From contig OZ038322.1 in the NCBI GenBank assembly GCA_964035795.1, forward strand, positions 5,756,925 to 5,820,924: a stretch of DNA of 64,000 nucleotides. Reading direction: 5' to 3'. The position numbers and the translations under genes were made by a program. The notes beneath the pieces were generated by a model. The model was given only the letters and a program-made list of their open reading frames with translations. It had not been told where the DNA came from and searched no databases. Below are positions 13,560 to 29,480 of the stretch, in pieces. Position 1 is the first letter of the stretch; the number at the start of each line of letters is the position of its first letter. This DNA comes from Pterobdella sp. o SKG-2022 (taxonomy: Eukaryota; Annelida; Clitellata; Hirudinida; Piscicolidae).

Positions 13560-14900
13560 GAAAATTTAGATACTAAGTGAGAAGAAGAGATAAAAGATGA
13601 GTGAAGGGTTCTAGAACTGGAAAAAGAAGAAATAGTGGATGGTGAAATACTATTAAAAACAAATGAAGAGCTACAAGATTTGAGATGACGAAAAAAACGC
13701 GCCGCCTAACGATCCGAAAAGGAGAAGAGGCGAATTAGGAAAGATTAAGTAGAAAATCCCAAAAGCAGGGCATAGGTTTAGAGTATATACAATGAACAAG
13801 AAAAAAGAGAAAATTGAATTTTTGTGAAAAGTAATGATTAAATAAACTGATGAGAACAGAAAGTTGAAAATTAAATACCTTAAAAAGAAGAAAAAGCAGT
13901 TTATAGCAAAAAAATAACTGAAAGAACGGCTGCTAAAGTGATTATAAGGTTTTATCTTATAGACAGAAGCATCTATGTTAATAATTAATATTTGGCTATT
14001 TTTATCTGATTAATTTTTAGTTTCAAATGTTAAAAATGGAGTGAGGTCTTTCTGATGCTTGAGCCTTAAACCGTCTAATTTTGCACTACTACTAGGAGGA
14101 AATTATAGCAAGGCTACTAGAAACTTGTTTGTATTAGTAATAATTGGGTTGGATAAGGGAGGTGTTAGATAAATATCAGCAGAAGAAGGTGGGTGTTTTA
14201 AACGAAGAGCGTCCAAAACTTCATCATTTGGGTAGATAACCATTTAGTCTGACGCAACCACACGCACAGCTGGAGAAATATCGTCTTCAATCAATTTGGC
14301 GTTAACGCGTTTATTCAGCTGTATTTTTTCATCTTCAGCACCGGAATCTAGTATAGCAGGACGAGTTAGTTGGTGTCCAGCCAGCCTCTCAATTTTCAAA
14401 AAGAAGCAATGTTAGATCTTATTACAGGATTAAGGGACGGGCTTGTTTTTGAAACATTGTCGGTGTTTTGTGGGACAGCCATGATGTGCCTAACGAAATT
14501 GAAAAGTTTAAGCTATTTGAGAGTTTTTTAGGTCATCTAACGCGTCATTAATTGTTTCGGCAAGGGTTTATGCAACTAAGGCACATGAGCCTTCAGGTAT
14601 CTCAAGTAGTATATGGAACCCTGAAGAACACGCCACGAAGAAACAATAGTTTCACTAAAAGATTCAGCAAAGGTTGTAACCTGACTCTGAAGGGCTGGTG
14701 TTTTTGGTGGGTTAAAAATAGTTAAGTCAGCACAGTTTGAACACTTCCATATAATTAAACTAGCAGAAGTAGTTTTAGAAAGCTTAGAAACAACACATGT
14801 AAAGTGAAAAAATTTATGGCACGAGTAGCATTCGCTGCTTGGTTCCTCCGATTCATTTTTTCGCATATAAGATAGCAATTGTCACTATAACCTTGGGGCT
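13560..14900 (-). mobile_element. LINE 5' fragment with PHD-like ORF1
   Basis: Two parts. At 13580-13945 the sequence is closely similar, base for base, to 42243-42650, the start of ORF2 in the large LINE there (shared landmarks: aacgcgccgcct, gaacggctgctaaa). At 14576-14878 (minus) a 100-residue ORF contains a CxxC, HFTC, CxxC pattern (CYSCHKFFHFTC, then WKCSNC), a PHD-like zinc finger of the kind found in ORF1 of some CR1/L2-clade LINEs. The element is truncated at its 3' side near 13560. Confidence 0.65.
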
Positions 14901-17900
14901 CAAAATTCGAAGTGCGAGACAAAATTTGCAAGGGTAGCTGCTGATTGGAAGAGCATGAAGGAATAGGCTGAGAAGATGACGACCGATGAATAACTTGGTA
15001 TGAAGGGTTAAATAGTTGATGTCGAGATGACTGTCTGGCCAGATGTGACTAGCTTGGAAATCTGATCATTTGCTTTTATTTTGCTGATGCGAATCAAGGC
15101 CAATAATTAATAATACTACAAAAAAATGTAAGAGAAACAAAAATGAAAAAGACAAAAACTGATAAGTAAATATAATTAGACGTGAAACAAATGCATAATT
15201 AATGACCAAATTGGGTGAAGACAATCTGATAGCATTTTTAATACTAAAATAAAACTCTAAACATTGATAATTATGCCATGAAACAAAATAAGATAAAAAC
15301 AGAACTAAATACAATAACTATCACTTCACATCATGTGTAGCAGAAAAAGCATTAAATTGAGAAATTTGTTAAAAATTCAAAAAAAATTACATGAAATTTA
15401 AATTTTTTCAAAGATTCAGCCAAAATAAAAATGCCGCTGTGTGATTACAAGGCAACCTGTTTCTTGATTCAGTATACAGTTAGAAATAACATGTACCTAT
15501 CAACTACTCTAGATGCTGAGATCATCTGAAGTGAGGTTTTTAGTATCATAATCAGTCAACAAGCCTTCGAATAAGCAAATTCAAAATTGATCTTAAAAAT
15601 ATTTTTCCTGCCTTAATCTTCCACAGAATCGTTTTGACTATAAACCTAATTCATTGATCCTTTCATATTTTGTTGACTTTTCACAATCTTTCTTCCTTCT
15701 TCATAGATCTCGCTATGAGTTAACGAACAAGTTTGCCTTTGAGGCTTACAATTGAAATTGATGAAATATCGATCGATATAAATTTTTATTTGTTTGCATG
15801 AAAGTTGAAAACGGTGGACTAAGTGAGAAAACGGTAATGTTTTCATAGGTGGTGGAAACTTCTCGGAATTAAATGGTGATAAAAAAAAGTAAATAGTATT
15901 TTGCTCTTTGAATGTCAGTTTTTAAAACTATTGACTTAATGATTTCTTTTTTTCTTTTTAGTACGTTTCTTTATCTCATCTCTGCTCTTTGGTTGTTGTA
16001 ATAGAACCGTCAAATCTCATCGGTCGGCTTTGTTTTGTCTAAAGCCTAGTTTTTGAAATTAAAATTTTGTAGAGAGATTGCTTTTGGATTATTCTATGAT
16101 ATTTATTCACTTTTTTTTCAATTTTTTTATTTTCGATGTTTTGATATTTAAATAAATCGGCGGCCGCTAATTTCGGATAGAATTTTCGCTGAATTTCTTT
16201 GATAATAAAATAAACCGTCAATTTTACTTAACTAAAATAAACTTACTTCAATACTGAATTTACACTCTAACTAACCTATTTGATTAAACCAAAACCTACA
16301 TATCATTTTTTTCTTTACCAAGCAGACTTAGCTAAAGCTTTATTGAAAATAACTAATCAATGGTTAAAGCAAGGTCGTAAACAATGGCAACTGCTATAAA
16401 GTGTCTGAAAAACAGAAAAATGACTGAGGGTCTTAACTTTAATTTTTTCATAAAACCTACATAATGTTAATAAAATTTATTTTTGATCGTTTTAATTTCA
16501 TTTACAAATATGGATAGTTTTGATTATATAAAATATCAGAAAAAATTATAAAATATAGTTTGGAAATGTTTTTCATGAAAAGAAACTTGCAGTTTATTCA
16601 ATTTTTGAGGTTTATCTCGACTTATAAATACTGGAATATTTATAAAAATGGTTAATCAAACTGAAGTAGATAATAAACATCTCATTTTATAATTGGTGAT
16701 ATTTTTTGACAGTTGCAAAAAGTTTATGAAATTTCCCACTAATAATTTTTCATTAAAGTGAGAAGCTTTGTATCTCAGTTTGAACAAGTGTTTTATTTTA
16801 TCATATATGAAATTTATTCCGAAAACTTCAATCTGTTTTTTATCCTTTGTATGATTTTTATTGTTTGAGCTTTTAATAATATTTCATATTTGAATTACTA
16901 TTTATTTTTCAAACTAGGTGGCCGCTAGATAAGATTTTTTTCCAATGGTTCAGGTATAAACAGATAGCAAAAAAAGAAAAATTAAAACTATGTGTAGGAA
17001 TGCTCAATGTGAGTAAAAAAAACAAAGCAGTAATGTGAGAACCACAACCACAAAGTGTGTAAAAGAGAGAGAGAGAGATAAGAATTTGAAATTTCATGAA
17101 TGAATTATCATTTTCATCAAAAGAAACAAAATTTTTTATATTTATAAAATTGGTCATTCAACATGAAGTGATATTGTTTGCTCATGCAAAAGAAATTTGA
17201 AGTTTAGTCATGTGGTATTTAAATAATTTTTTTTAAACACTTGATAGTTTCATGGTACCACAATAAGAGCACTAAAAATGGTTTAATAATCAGTTTTTGT
17301 ACTCCGTACGACGGCTTTTTACCAACATCGAGAATTGCATTTCTAGCAAGTTTTATTACCTCTTTTAGGAAAAATGATTGTTGTTTCAAGTGTATCTAGA
17401 TAGTGCTGAGTAGGTTAGTACTTAGTCTTTCTCGTTTTTTTTTTAATTTTTCATTGCTGCCTCTAATATATGTAGTGGCAAGAACTGAACTAAACCTGTA
17501 GAACACCTACGTTTGTTGCAAAAGTGAAAAATTTCATTCGAACTATCTTAGGTTTGTGCCATTTAAAGAAAGTTCACTTACTTTGAGTCTTCAGACGTGC
17601 ATATGTTGCTCATAATCTTCATAAATTCTCCACGATCCACTGTGCTAAAGTCAAATGTAGTTTTATCTGAGTCTTCCTTTTTAAATGTATCCGTGGGTAG
17701 GTTTCTACAACAGAAGGCTATTTGCAATTTCGTTTTTGGTTCGAAAAAATGTTCTGTAAATCACATTTTCTTTCCTTGACTATTGCAGATATACGATTCA
17801 TGTTGTTACAAATATTTACAATTGCACAAATAATATCTTATTATTAAAATGTTCTCTACTGCTCGAAAATGTTCCATTTTCTATATTATTCTAAAATTGT

Positions 17901-18157
17901 CTATTTTCTGTATTTTTCTGTATATATCATACTTTATAATATATGAGAAGTTAGAAAATTCACATTTGTTTCTTCTGCCTGTCTTACTCGATCATCAATT
18001 AATAAACGTTTTGAATTCATTGCGTTTTTGTTACAAGAAACACGACACGTGTTTTTAAAACATGGGTGAGAGCTTCAGTAGTGCTGATTCACAAAAAGTA
18101 GATACTGCAGAGGTATTGAACTACCAACTGACAATTATCTCGTATAATAAGAATAAA
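14901..18157. other. Non-coding AT-rich stretch
   Basis: No exon or element confidently recognised. At 16340-16395 about 55 bp (aataactaatcaatgg, then tggcaact) resemble the region just upstream of the second C-type lectin copy (about 32205-32260), so this is a dispersed repeat. ORFs at 17597 and 17849 look like chance. Confidence 0.4.
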
Positions 18158-20646
<2,489 letters not shown>

Positions 20647-20990
20647 TTAGTCATGTGTTTGTTTAACATTTGGTTTCCATGCTTCTCTATTTTGCGCCTT
20701 TTCTATGGATTCATCCAGGCTTGCCAAACCTTTTTGCTTAAGTGCCTTATTTGATAATGTGGCGATATTTATTTTCAAGCGCCTTTTTTGTCTCTTTCTA
20801 TTGAAAGTATTTTGAAGCTCTATTGCCATCAGTAAATTTGCCTTACGAAAAATATGGTCCAGGCAGTTCCATCTTCTCTTTATCTCTTCTACTTTAGTCA
20901 TCTTTTTGATGTTTACATTTGATTTGTGGTTTGAGTAAAAGATTTGGCATATCTTTGTCAAAAATTTTTTTCGAAGACTTCGAGGTTTTC
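20647..20990 (-). mobile_element. LINE ORF2 C-terminal fragment, RTE-like
   Basis: A 104-residue frame with IKRRWNCLDHIFRK, then QNREAWK, matches the tail of RTE-type LINE proteins (RRW..LGH..R and DR..W patterns). It abuts the CR1/L2-like element but belongs to a different family, so one probably inserted beside the other. Confidence 0.55.
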
Positions 20991-21149
20991 CAACTCATTT
21001 TCGGAAGGGCTCCAATTCTGGCAGTCGTTGTTAAATAAATTTGATTTCTATTGCTCAAATTACTTTTTTTTATGCCAGTAATTCATGATGATCAATGGCT
21101 GTTATATTTGTTTTTTGTAGTTGCTTTTAATTTTTATGTAGTTTAATGC

Positions 21150-21200
21150 GGTGTTCATAAAGCGCTTTTCCTCATAGATTAAAGCGTTTGCTACAACCCG
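21150..21200 (-). repeat. SINE 3' tail fragment
   Basis: On the minus strand it reads gttgtagcaaacgcttt, then a loop, then aaaagcgctttat. It matches the 3' hairpin of the SINE at 39217-39385. The tRNA-like head is not present next to it. Confidence 0.5.
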
Positions 21201-21730
21201 TTTCAATCTAAATCCGTCTCGGTGCTTTAATTGTCAACTCTACCAGCATTTCAGCAGCAAATGCCTCAAAGAGATTTGCGCCTTCTGTGCAGAACCGAAA
21301 CATCCTGGATTCTCTTGCTGCTCTTCTCCAAGATGCGCTGCATGCACTCGGAGAAAAAACCGAGCCGATCATTTGGCTGACTCTAGAAACTGCCCTGAAT
21401 TCATAAGGCAGAAGCTGCTAAAACAAAAAAACATAAACAGATGACTATTCTTTGTTACTTCTTCTTTTCAACAAGAAAATACTCTCTACAAGCTTGATCT
21501 TCCCAGTCCTCGCTCCATCATCAGCTCATATTCTTGATGCCATCTCATCTTCATTGCTCGACCTATTTGCTTCCATTGAAACTTTGGTCACTTTAAACCA
21601 CCACAACCTTTTTCACTAAATTATGTCATCCTAATTACAGCGTCCTACATGCATATCGTCAATCTGGAAAACGCGGCGGTGGAATATCTTTTATTTTAAC
21701 AAACAAGATTTCCGCCACTTGTTTCAAACA
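21201..21730 (+). mobile_element. LINE fragment: zinc-knuckle ORF1 and endonuclease (Jockey/I-like)
   Basis: One frame over about 21218-21425 encodes a cysteine-rich stretch: RCFNCQLYQH, CLKEICAFCAEPKHPG, RCAACTRR, NCPEFI. This CCHC-knuckle pattern is typical of the first ORF of Jockey/I-type LINEs. At about 21636-21720 the frame gives YSVLHAYRQSGKRGGGISFI, matching the RGGG region of an AP endonuclease. Stops and frameshifts lie between them. Confidence 0.65.
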
Positions 21731-23190
21731 GAAAGCATACTTTTTCTTTGAAATAATTATCTATCAGACTCTTAGCTCAAACCATCACTTTCAACTTATC
21801 CATAATAAGTTACGTTAAATTCTACAAAAACAAAATAATTCGTGCAAGCAAAAGGAATCACACTGACATCAGCAGAGTATTTTGTTCATTGAAGTTCAGT
21901 TTATGAAATTAATGACTATTTGGCAAATTTATGAAGATTTTTTTAAAAATTAACTAAAATAAGCAAGTGGATGAGTGGATCAAAAACCACCAATGAAGCG
22001 ATCATCTGTAGATTGTTGACTTCTAACTATGTAAATTGGAATTTTTTAGTTTTTGGAATAAAAATGCTTTTTTTGACCCTAGATGCAAAACTTTATGTTT
22101 GAAGTTGATTTATGTAGTTTCATGTTAGTATTCAAATGTAAAATCTTTTAAAAGTTTGTTTTTAATTTATTTTACTCTTCTATGGGGGTCAGTAACGTTC
22201 TTATATTTGTAGCTCCACTTGATAATGGAAGTTCAACTTACGAAAAGCTTTGTGGGCTTGAACTTCGAAGTGATTTCATTTGGCTTGAAAAATTTCAATT
22301 TTATGTGACTATTGTTACTTAATTTTTTTAACTTCAAATTTCAGCGCATGAGATGTTCGTAGATTTGTCCCTGCATTGAATAAGAATCGTGAAAGCTTTT
22401 CAAATAAGAGAAAGTCGATAGTTGATATTTTTAAAATTGTTTCCTATACTGTTGAAATGCGAATTTATCTAAATTTTGTTTGTTAATCTTATTAGCATGA
22501 ATCATATATAGCTATTCATAAAAGAAAACAAGAACTTTTGAAAAGACCTATTTTCATTAATTTTCAAGATGCATTAGAGAAAATTTTAATTAAACTACAC
22601 AGAATTTGAATTTACTTCCAGATTAAACTGTAACATCAACAAAGTATTTATATTGAAAAAATTTTTATTCTAAATACTTTGTGTTTGTTGACCTTAGAAG
22701 TTGATTAAGGCTTTATCTGTATGTTAAACTAAAGCAGAAAATTCTTTATAATATTTGTTTCAATTCGTCAAAAAGTCAAGATTTCAAAGATATGTCTATT
22801 ACAGTAAAGAGACTAAAATTTTCGATAAGTACAATTTTATCATAATTCATTTATAACGTTATTGTAAAATTGTTCACATATATATAGAATTAAAAATAAA
22901 TAGTCAAGTAGAGGTCAAAGATGATAACTTGAGTCAAGTTAATATGTTTTAACAAAGAGGGTCATCAAAGTTCTTGCAATTAATCATCTCAAAGAATGTT
23001 GTAATTTATTGGTCTTCCATTTATGATACTCTTTCTACCTTTCATTAAAAAATACGCAAAATTGAAATTACCGATGATCCAAGAATTTTCCAAACGAGAA
23101 AATGTTGAAGATGCATTGCAAGCTTTCAAGAATCTCAGACACCGGATAATGAATACCATCTAGAGAAAAATAAAGCGTCACTCCAAGCAG
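21731..23190. other. Non-coding AT-rich stretch
   Basis: No exon seen. 22795-22865 weakly resembles the left arm of MITE family A (ttttcgataagt, then tttatcataattc). The motif acttacgaaaagctt at about 22239 recurs near 39145. Confidence 0.4.
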
Positions 23191-24235
23191 CTTACAAAGC
23201 AACCATGGGGTAGGAACTCGCAAACAAGATTTGTCGACTGAACAAATTGAACTGCAAGAACAAGCATCGTTAAGCTTGGAATTCATTTAACAACAGATCG
23301 GACGAAAAAATTGTATATCTGGTATCCTTAGGGGTAAATATAAAGCTGAAAGAGTTCAAAACTGACAAAGCACTTCAAAAACCTACTGGATCAAGAATCA
23401 AACATCAACAACAACCAGGCCAAAATTAAAACTGTAATCCGTGACCTATCATTAAAACAGGTGCTTCTACAGTAAAAGAGCTTCTTAAAGCCAGATCAAA
23501 AAAAATCTTTGGTAAAGCATCCGGGCCCAACAAAATTTTCCTAGAAGTCATAAAATTGTGCAGTATTGAGCAGCCTTCACTTCATTTCGAAAATGTTCTT
23601 ATCGTGAACCATGATAAACCCGATCAATGGTCAACCAGCAACATTGTACCAGTTCCAAAGAAAAGTGACTAAAGCAAAGGCATCGAAGATAGTGCTATCT
23701 CTCAATGTAATTGAATCATATTTAGCCAATACTAAATCTTTATTCAAGACTTGAACAGAAAATTTAAACTCAGGTTGTTTGTGTCGATAGTTGAAAATGT
23801 TCTGCTATATGGCTGTGAGTCTTGGGCAATCAATAAAACATCTACTAGATTAATTGATGAAACTCACACCAGCCTTTTACGATCTGTTTTAAACACTTCC
23901 CGGAGAGATCACGTCACAAACTAAATTCTCCCAAAAATTTTACGAAAATCAGAGAAAAATATGAGATTGACTGATCATTGCAAACGTCATGATGAAAAAT
24001 TTGTTTCCAAGTTTATGCTTTGGCAACTAGACAAAGACAGAACCAAAAAAGAAAAACGATGAACAACTTTCGATGATACACTGCTCAATGACACAAATTT
24101 TAGTACAACACAAAAACTGCAATGGTGGACCGCGAGCGCTGGAAGTCAAAATTCGTGAAGTCCGGGCTGGCATCTGGCAGAGATGAGTAGGTATCATCAA
24201 AATATAAATATTCATTTCACTCACATTATGGCGTA
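23190..24235 (+). mobile_element. RTE-like LINE remnant (reverse transcriptase to C-terminus)
   Basis: Translation across frames gives, in order: FGKASGPNKIFLEVIKLCS (RT palm entry), QWSTSNIVPVPKKSD, then after a deletion VENVLLYGCESWAINK, LLRSVLNTSRRDHVTN, HCKRHDEKFVSKFMLWQLDK and QKLQWW. These are the usual C-terminal landmarks of RTE-type ORF2. The central RT with its catalytic aspartates is missing, and there are many stops, so it is dead. Confidence 0.75.
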
Positions 24236-26029
24236 AAGTCGTGCAATTGAAGTGTTTCTGTACTATGTCCTATGCTCAATTTTGATACGAGATCGTCAGA
24301 TAAAAAGCACTTTGTCTTTGCCAATTGCGATTGTAACTCGTTGTTTCAGTCATTCAGTTTTCTAAAGATTTCAGAAAATTTTACTGAGTCTTTTCCATCT
24401 GAGACAGTCACAAGCTTTTCATTTGCGCGTCAACTTTTGTAGAAACAAGTTGGAAAACTTTCATTTCGAGATATTCTTATTAATCTTGTATTTTAAATAG
24501 TTTTTAGAGATTTTTAAATTTTTACCGTTTTATTTGAAGATACTCGGCTTTTTCAAATGTTTTAGAATATATAGTCTTGAAAGTTATTTTTTGTTCATCA
24601 GAGGAATAGAAATTTTTCAATCTTATTAAATAAAGTGACAAAAAAAAAATTAAAAAAAATAAAATCAATCTTTCGCGGAGATTTCAGAAACTGTGAAACA
24701 ATCCAAAAACAGCAATTCAACTCATCCGGATCTTATATATGTTGAGCATCTTAAAAATCACATTTGATAAGGTAAGATATTCTTACTAAAAGCTTCTTGT
24801 AACAAGTTTCTGAATAAAACCTTAGTTTTGTTCATATTATAAAAATTCCAAGACATTTCGTTCCCAAATGCCTCACAAATCTCCACAATTTAAGCCAAGA
24901 AAAAAAATTTTTAACCTTGAAAACTGCAAAAACAGGAAAATTTTGAAAAACCGATTTGAAACTTGTTCGACTTTTTCTTCTACTGACCATTTTCATCTCT
25001 GTCTGCACTAAAAAAAGTGCTAGAAAAAGCCATTCTTTCTTTATTGCCAAAAGCATCATTTTTCCTTTTCACTACATGGCTTTAGCTCATTTCACTTAAC
25101 AAAAACTACACGCCGTTCATGATCATGATCGCAACACTTTGACAAGAAACTATATTCAACAAACAATACATATCACCATTAACTTAGTTAAAGCATTTGC
25201 ACCTTTACCATTCACAGCTCTGATAAACTCTAATCCATTATACAACACTGAAACTTTTCAACAGATATTTTTTTCTTTGTTAGCCATCTTACACTCATTT
25301 ACATTCTTAGTTGTACCTGTTGTGAGTAATTTTACCCGATGAAGATATAGAGACTCTGGGTAATTTCTTAGATATGAATGCGCCTACTGAACTTGATCAT
25401 GTCTGTGGGAATGCCTGTAAAAAGTGACCCCGCACCCATATAATGAGCCTTGACATTTCTCTGTTCTTTATAATTTTGGTTACTTCGTATTTTGGTTACT
25501 ATCGTTAGCGTTAGTTACTCTGATTAATAAAGCGTTTCTAACCTGTGAAAAAAAGCATATTTGTTTAGTTGAGAACCGAAAAATCGTAGTATAAAACAGT
25601 ACCAATTAAATAACGTTATCCAGTCTAAACTTCTTCATTGAAATTATTCAAAAAATTCCTAAAAGCACAAAATTTAAAAAGAATTGTCTGAAAACTCATA
25701 TCTAACTTTTAATAAACAATTTTTTTATATGAAACTTCAATCTTTATCGGTAAGAACAACATTATTCGATTTGATCGAAAAATTCTAGTGGACCATTCGA
25801 TAGCCCTTAATTGGGCTTTTCGTTGCGCAATTGATTGGTTCCACAAGGCCTTTTCTATAAAAGATTCAAAATGTAGCATGACTTCTACAATAATGTTTTT
25901 ACTTTTGACATTAGTCATCTTCATTCCAAAAATCCGCTTTTTCGAATCGGGTGGGTAAGTTGTTGAAAATATGGCTAGAATTACCTTTATTAAATATATA
26001 TATCAATCTTTTTAGAGACATCCTAATGT
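24236..26029. other. Non-coding stretch
   Basis: No coding exon or element recognised; short ORFs on both strands show no family features. Confidence 0.4.
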
Positions 26030-26790
26030 ACTTATAAGCAACATCAACAGTTCAACGTCAATTTATGGGAAAAAATTACAAGCGCAAAAAACAAAAACCA
26101 AAATCATCAATAAAACCTTACAACTTACGATCAATGCAAAAACACAAAACTTACAGAAACTCGACAAGATCAAGCAAAAACAAAGAAAAATAATCACCAC
26201 ATCATTTGGGTCTCAGTGCCATATATTCCACAAATAAATAAAAAACTAAAAAAGGCATTCACAAGGAATAATTTATCCTTCCATTGCTCAGCTGGACCCA
26301 AACTAGGAAACATCCTGAGCGCTCCAAACAAAACCAAGTGCAATTCATTGGACAAAAAGGGTATTTACAAAGTGTAGTGCTCATGTGATCTAGATAAATG
26401 CTATATTGGACAGATTAAGTTCACAATATGAACGAGAATGGCCCAACACGAAACAAATGCAGCTTCCCAAAAAAGGATAAATATAATATCTGGTATCAGC
26501 AAAAATGCGAAAGGATGCCCTTTTAGAACAATAAATTGGAGCAAGCCAGAAATCATAAAGACAATGGCAGATACTAATAAGTTTTCTCTCTAAAAGAAAC
26601 TACTGCCAAGAAAAAGTTTGGTAATAAGAAAAAATAATTCAGTAAAAAACGGTTATAATGATCCTCAATGGCACGTAGAAACAAAAGCCTGGCATCCCTT
26701 ACTCGAGGAACTTCGCAAAAAAAAAACCAGGATACTGTCCGAAGGAGGAGACACGAAGCTTAATTTCTCTGCAAAAAATGTAAATTTTAT
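26030..26790 (+). mobile_element. Penelope-like retroelement 3' fragment with GIY-YIG endonuclease
   Basis: Frames here encode VPYIPQINKKLKKAF, a stretch after it, then KKGIYKV, CYIGQI, MAQHETNA and KGCPFRTINW. KKGIYKV and CYIGQI are the GIY and YIG strands of the GIY-YIG nuclease that follows the RT in many Penelope-like elements. The tail reads IRKNNSVKNGYNDPQW and AWHPLLEELRKK. Stops interrupt it (one inside the GIY-YIG domain at about 26376). The RT part is not visible upstream. A second copy of the tail is at 48710-49020. Confidence 0.78.
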
Positions 26791-27024
26791 TCTTTGAACT
26801 CAAAAGCATATCTAAACTCCATTATTTTTTAAAAATAACCCTTTCAACATTAGATTACATAATTACATAGACAGTTATATATCAATCTTAGGAATATATT
26901 TTTGATTTACATAGATGAAATCTAACCAATATAATTTATTGAATATAATTAAATTCTTGTATCTTTTTATAGACATCTTAATGTATTTTCAGTTATTATT
27001 TTTTTGAATGTTTTAGTCAAAAGA

Positions 27025-27115
27025 AGGAGTTTTTTTAGATGCATTTACTTACAGAAAAAGCTATACTTTTCGGTAAATTTAGCTTTATCATAAATTAAAA
27101 AAAAACTACTTTCGA
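27025..27115. repeat. MITE family A, left-type arm
   Basis: Contains gcatttacttacagaaaaagct and then aatttagctttatcataaa-like sequence, matching the left arm of the element at 36695-37025. No right arm was found close by. Confidence 0.4.
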
Positions 27116-28369
27116 GTTAAAAAACTCGAAAACTTAAATCTGTTATGAGCTTTCAAAATTTTCATTTGTAAATGACATGAGATGATGACATTCATTTATC
27201 AAATTGCTGTTTGTTAGTACAGTTTTTCTATTGGGTATATTGAATTTTTTTTCTTTTCTATCTAATTAGCACTATTTAGTGCTAATGCTGTCACGACGAA
27301 AAAATTGTCCAAGTTATTTTAAGATAAAAATTAAAATCAAGCTTAACTGAATCAGACGACGTTTTTTGTGAGTTGAATTTACGAAAAGCTCTGTATTATT
27401 TAGTGAATAAAAGTGTTCGATTTAAACCATTTTTGTATTTTAGTTACTTTTATTATTTTGAGATGATACGTAACAGATATCAAAAAGCTTCCTTTTCAAT
27501 GAACATACATATATCTGATTGTGTATTTTTAAAAAGTAATGAAAACATATTGATTATTGTATATATAATGCCTAACTGAATTCAGAACTTCAGGTAGAGT
27601 TATCGGAAAATGATATCCTTAGCGTATAGAAAAGCTTAGATTCACTGAATTATTAACGCTGTTTTTTGCTTCATTACATATTGATTTGTTATTTGATTTT
27701 TGACTTTGACAAAAACATTGTTGTTGAAATTTTCATAATAAATGCTTGAGTTGGAATGTTTTGAGGGTGTTTTAAATGAAAATCAAAAAATTTATCATGG
27801 TATAAAAAACTTGTTTCATTGAAAAATAGAAATTTCGATACTATTGTTGTAAGCATTTATCTTATTAATACATATCGAGTAAAAAAAAGAATTTGTTATT
27901 CCTTTATTAGAAATTAACTTATCAACCATAAAGAAAGGTTGTATACAATAACAAATAATATAAAGTGAAATGGAATAAATTATTCCATTATGATCTATTT
28001 CATCAAGTTAAAATTCTCACTGATTCTCAATCATAAACCATTGATAAATTATTTGTTCCAAAAATAAATTCCTATTTGCTGTCTTGTTTGGCTTGTTTGA
28101 TGTTATGGTATTCTCTGGCACATGCAGGTTAATTCATTTTAAAATCAAGCATTTGTGACAACCTTAACGATGATATTTTGAAAACACAGAAGCGCATAGT
28201 ATCTAACATGAAGAAATAATTTGCTACTTTTATGATATCGTGTTTTTTATCTCAAAATTTTATTTACCCAAAAAACCGCAATAGCTAAACAATTTGAGAC
28301 TCATGGGCATTTTTTAATAAAGCAGGACATTCTGTTCTTAACCACTTTCAAAAAAATTTATAAGCTTGA

Positions 28370-28465
28370 TGAAGTACATTAGCCTGAATCTAAAAGTAAG
28401 GACAACAAACAAAGTATTTATTAAATGACACGAAGCTTTTGTAAGGCTAGATTACATTATTAAGT
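28370..28465. repeat. MITE family C copy
   Basis: About 92 bp nearly identical to 44779-44872 (shared landmarks agcctgaatctaaaagtaag and gtatttattaaatgacac). It lies in intron 1 of the decayed lectin. Confidence 0.7.
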
Positions 28466-29079
28466 GATCACTCAGTCAGCTTAAAGAATTCAACATAATG
28501 ACCTTCTACAAAAAAAATAAATATTTTTATTAAGCATGAATATTTTGTCCGATTTTAAATACACTATGCTCAGATGATTTATTCGAAGCCAGTGAAGATT
28601 TTCTTCTACAAGATGAAGTGACAATGACCGAATATTTGCTGTCTAGTACACAAGTTTGTTTTTTAAATTGACAATCAAATGAGCCATTGTTTAGAAACAT
28701 AAATAGGATTCCCCAATGAGACAGCTCAAGTCCTATCTTATTCAAAATATCCTTTAGAGGCTTTAAGAGCCATGCCAACTGATCTTATTGGACAAGAAAT
28801 AATCTACGCTAAGGATGTTGACTGTATCACAAAAGATCAAATCGATTAAAAAGTATATACAATAAATTCAAAAATAATTTTTCATAGTGAAAAAAAATAT
28901 AACAGAAATAGTAAAAATAAACCATAAAAACCTAGATAGTCTGACTTTCAAAAACTAGGAACAATACAATCCATGAAGAAAATAATATGAAACTGAATAG
29001 CATTAAAAATTGTAGCATGATAAAGCTTTAGAAACTTTGAAAAAAAACTAAACTATCAACAAGAAAAAAGATAGATACT

Positions 29080-29480
29080 TCAATGCTCACCTGATGCCTA
29101 TCTTGCTATACAACTTCGAAATCTAGGATCTTACAAAAACTGATGAAACCAGTTTAAATTCTTTCCATCGTCGTTTTTTAAGTAAAGTGGTAAAATTATT
29201 TTTGTCAAAAATATATTGGAATTTGAAAAGCTATACAAAATGGTAAAAATGCAAGAGCATCACTTAACGCAGGCTCATTTTATAGGGCATATCTTGAGAC
29301 TAGACGCAGACACCAACTCAGAAAGCGGTGGATAATTATTTTTTAGCTACATAAAAACTTCTGGTAGGTAGACCAAACATGATTTTACAAGCTGCGCTAA
29401 GAAAAGTCTTGACACCCCTAAACATGATGTTTGACAATCACAAGGTTAAAAATAGGCAAAATGAATCTTTTTAAAGAAAA
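29080..29480 (+). mobile_element. LINE ORF2 C-terminal fragment, RTE-like
   Basis: Frames encode MPILLYNFEI, SFHRRFLSK, HLTQAHFIGHILRLD, then SGR and a NRQNESF end. These match the C-terminal landmarks of RTE-type LINEs (LLYG.E.W, GH.LR, GRP, DR..W). It is interrupted by stops and lies in intron 1 of the decayed lectin. Confidence 0.55.
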
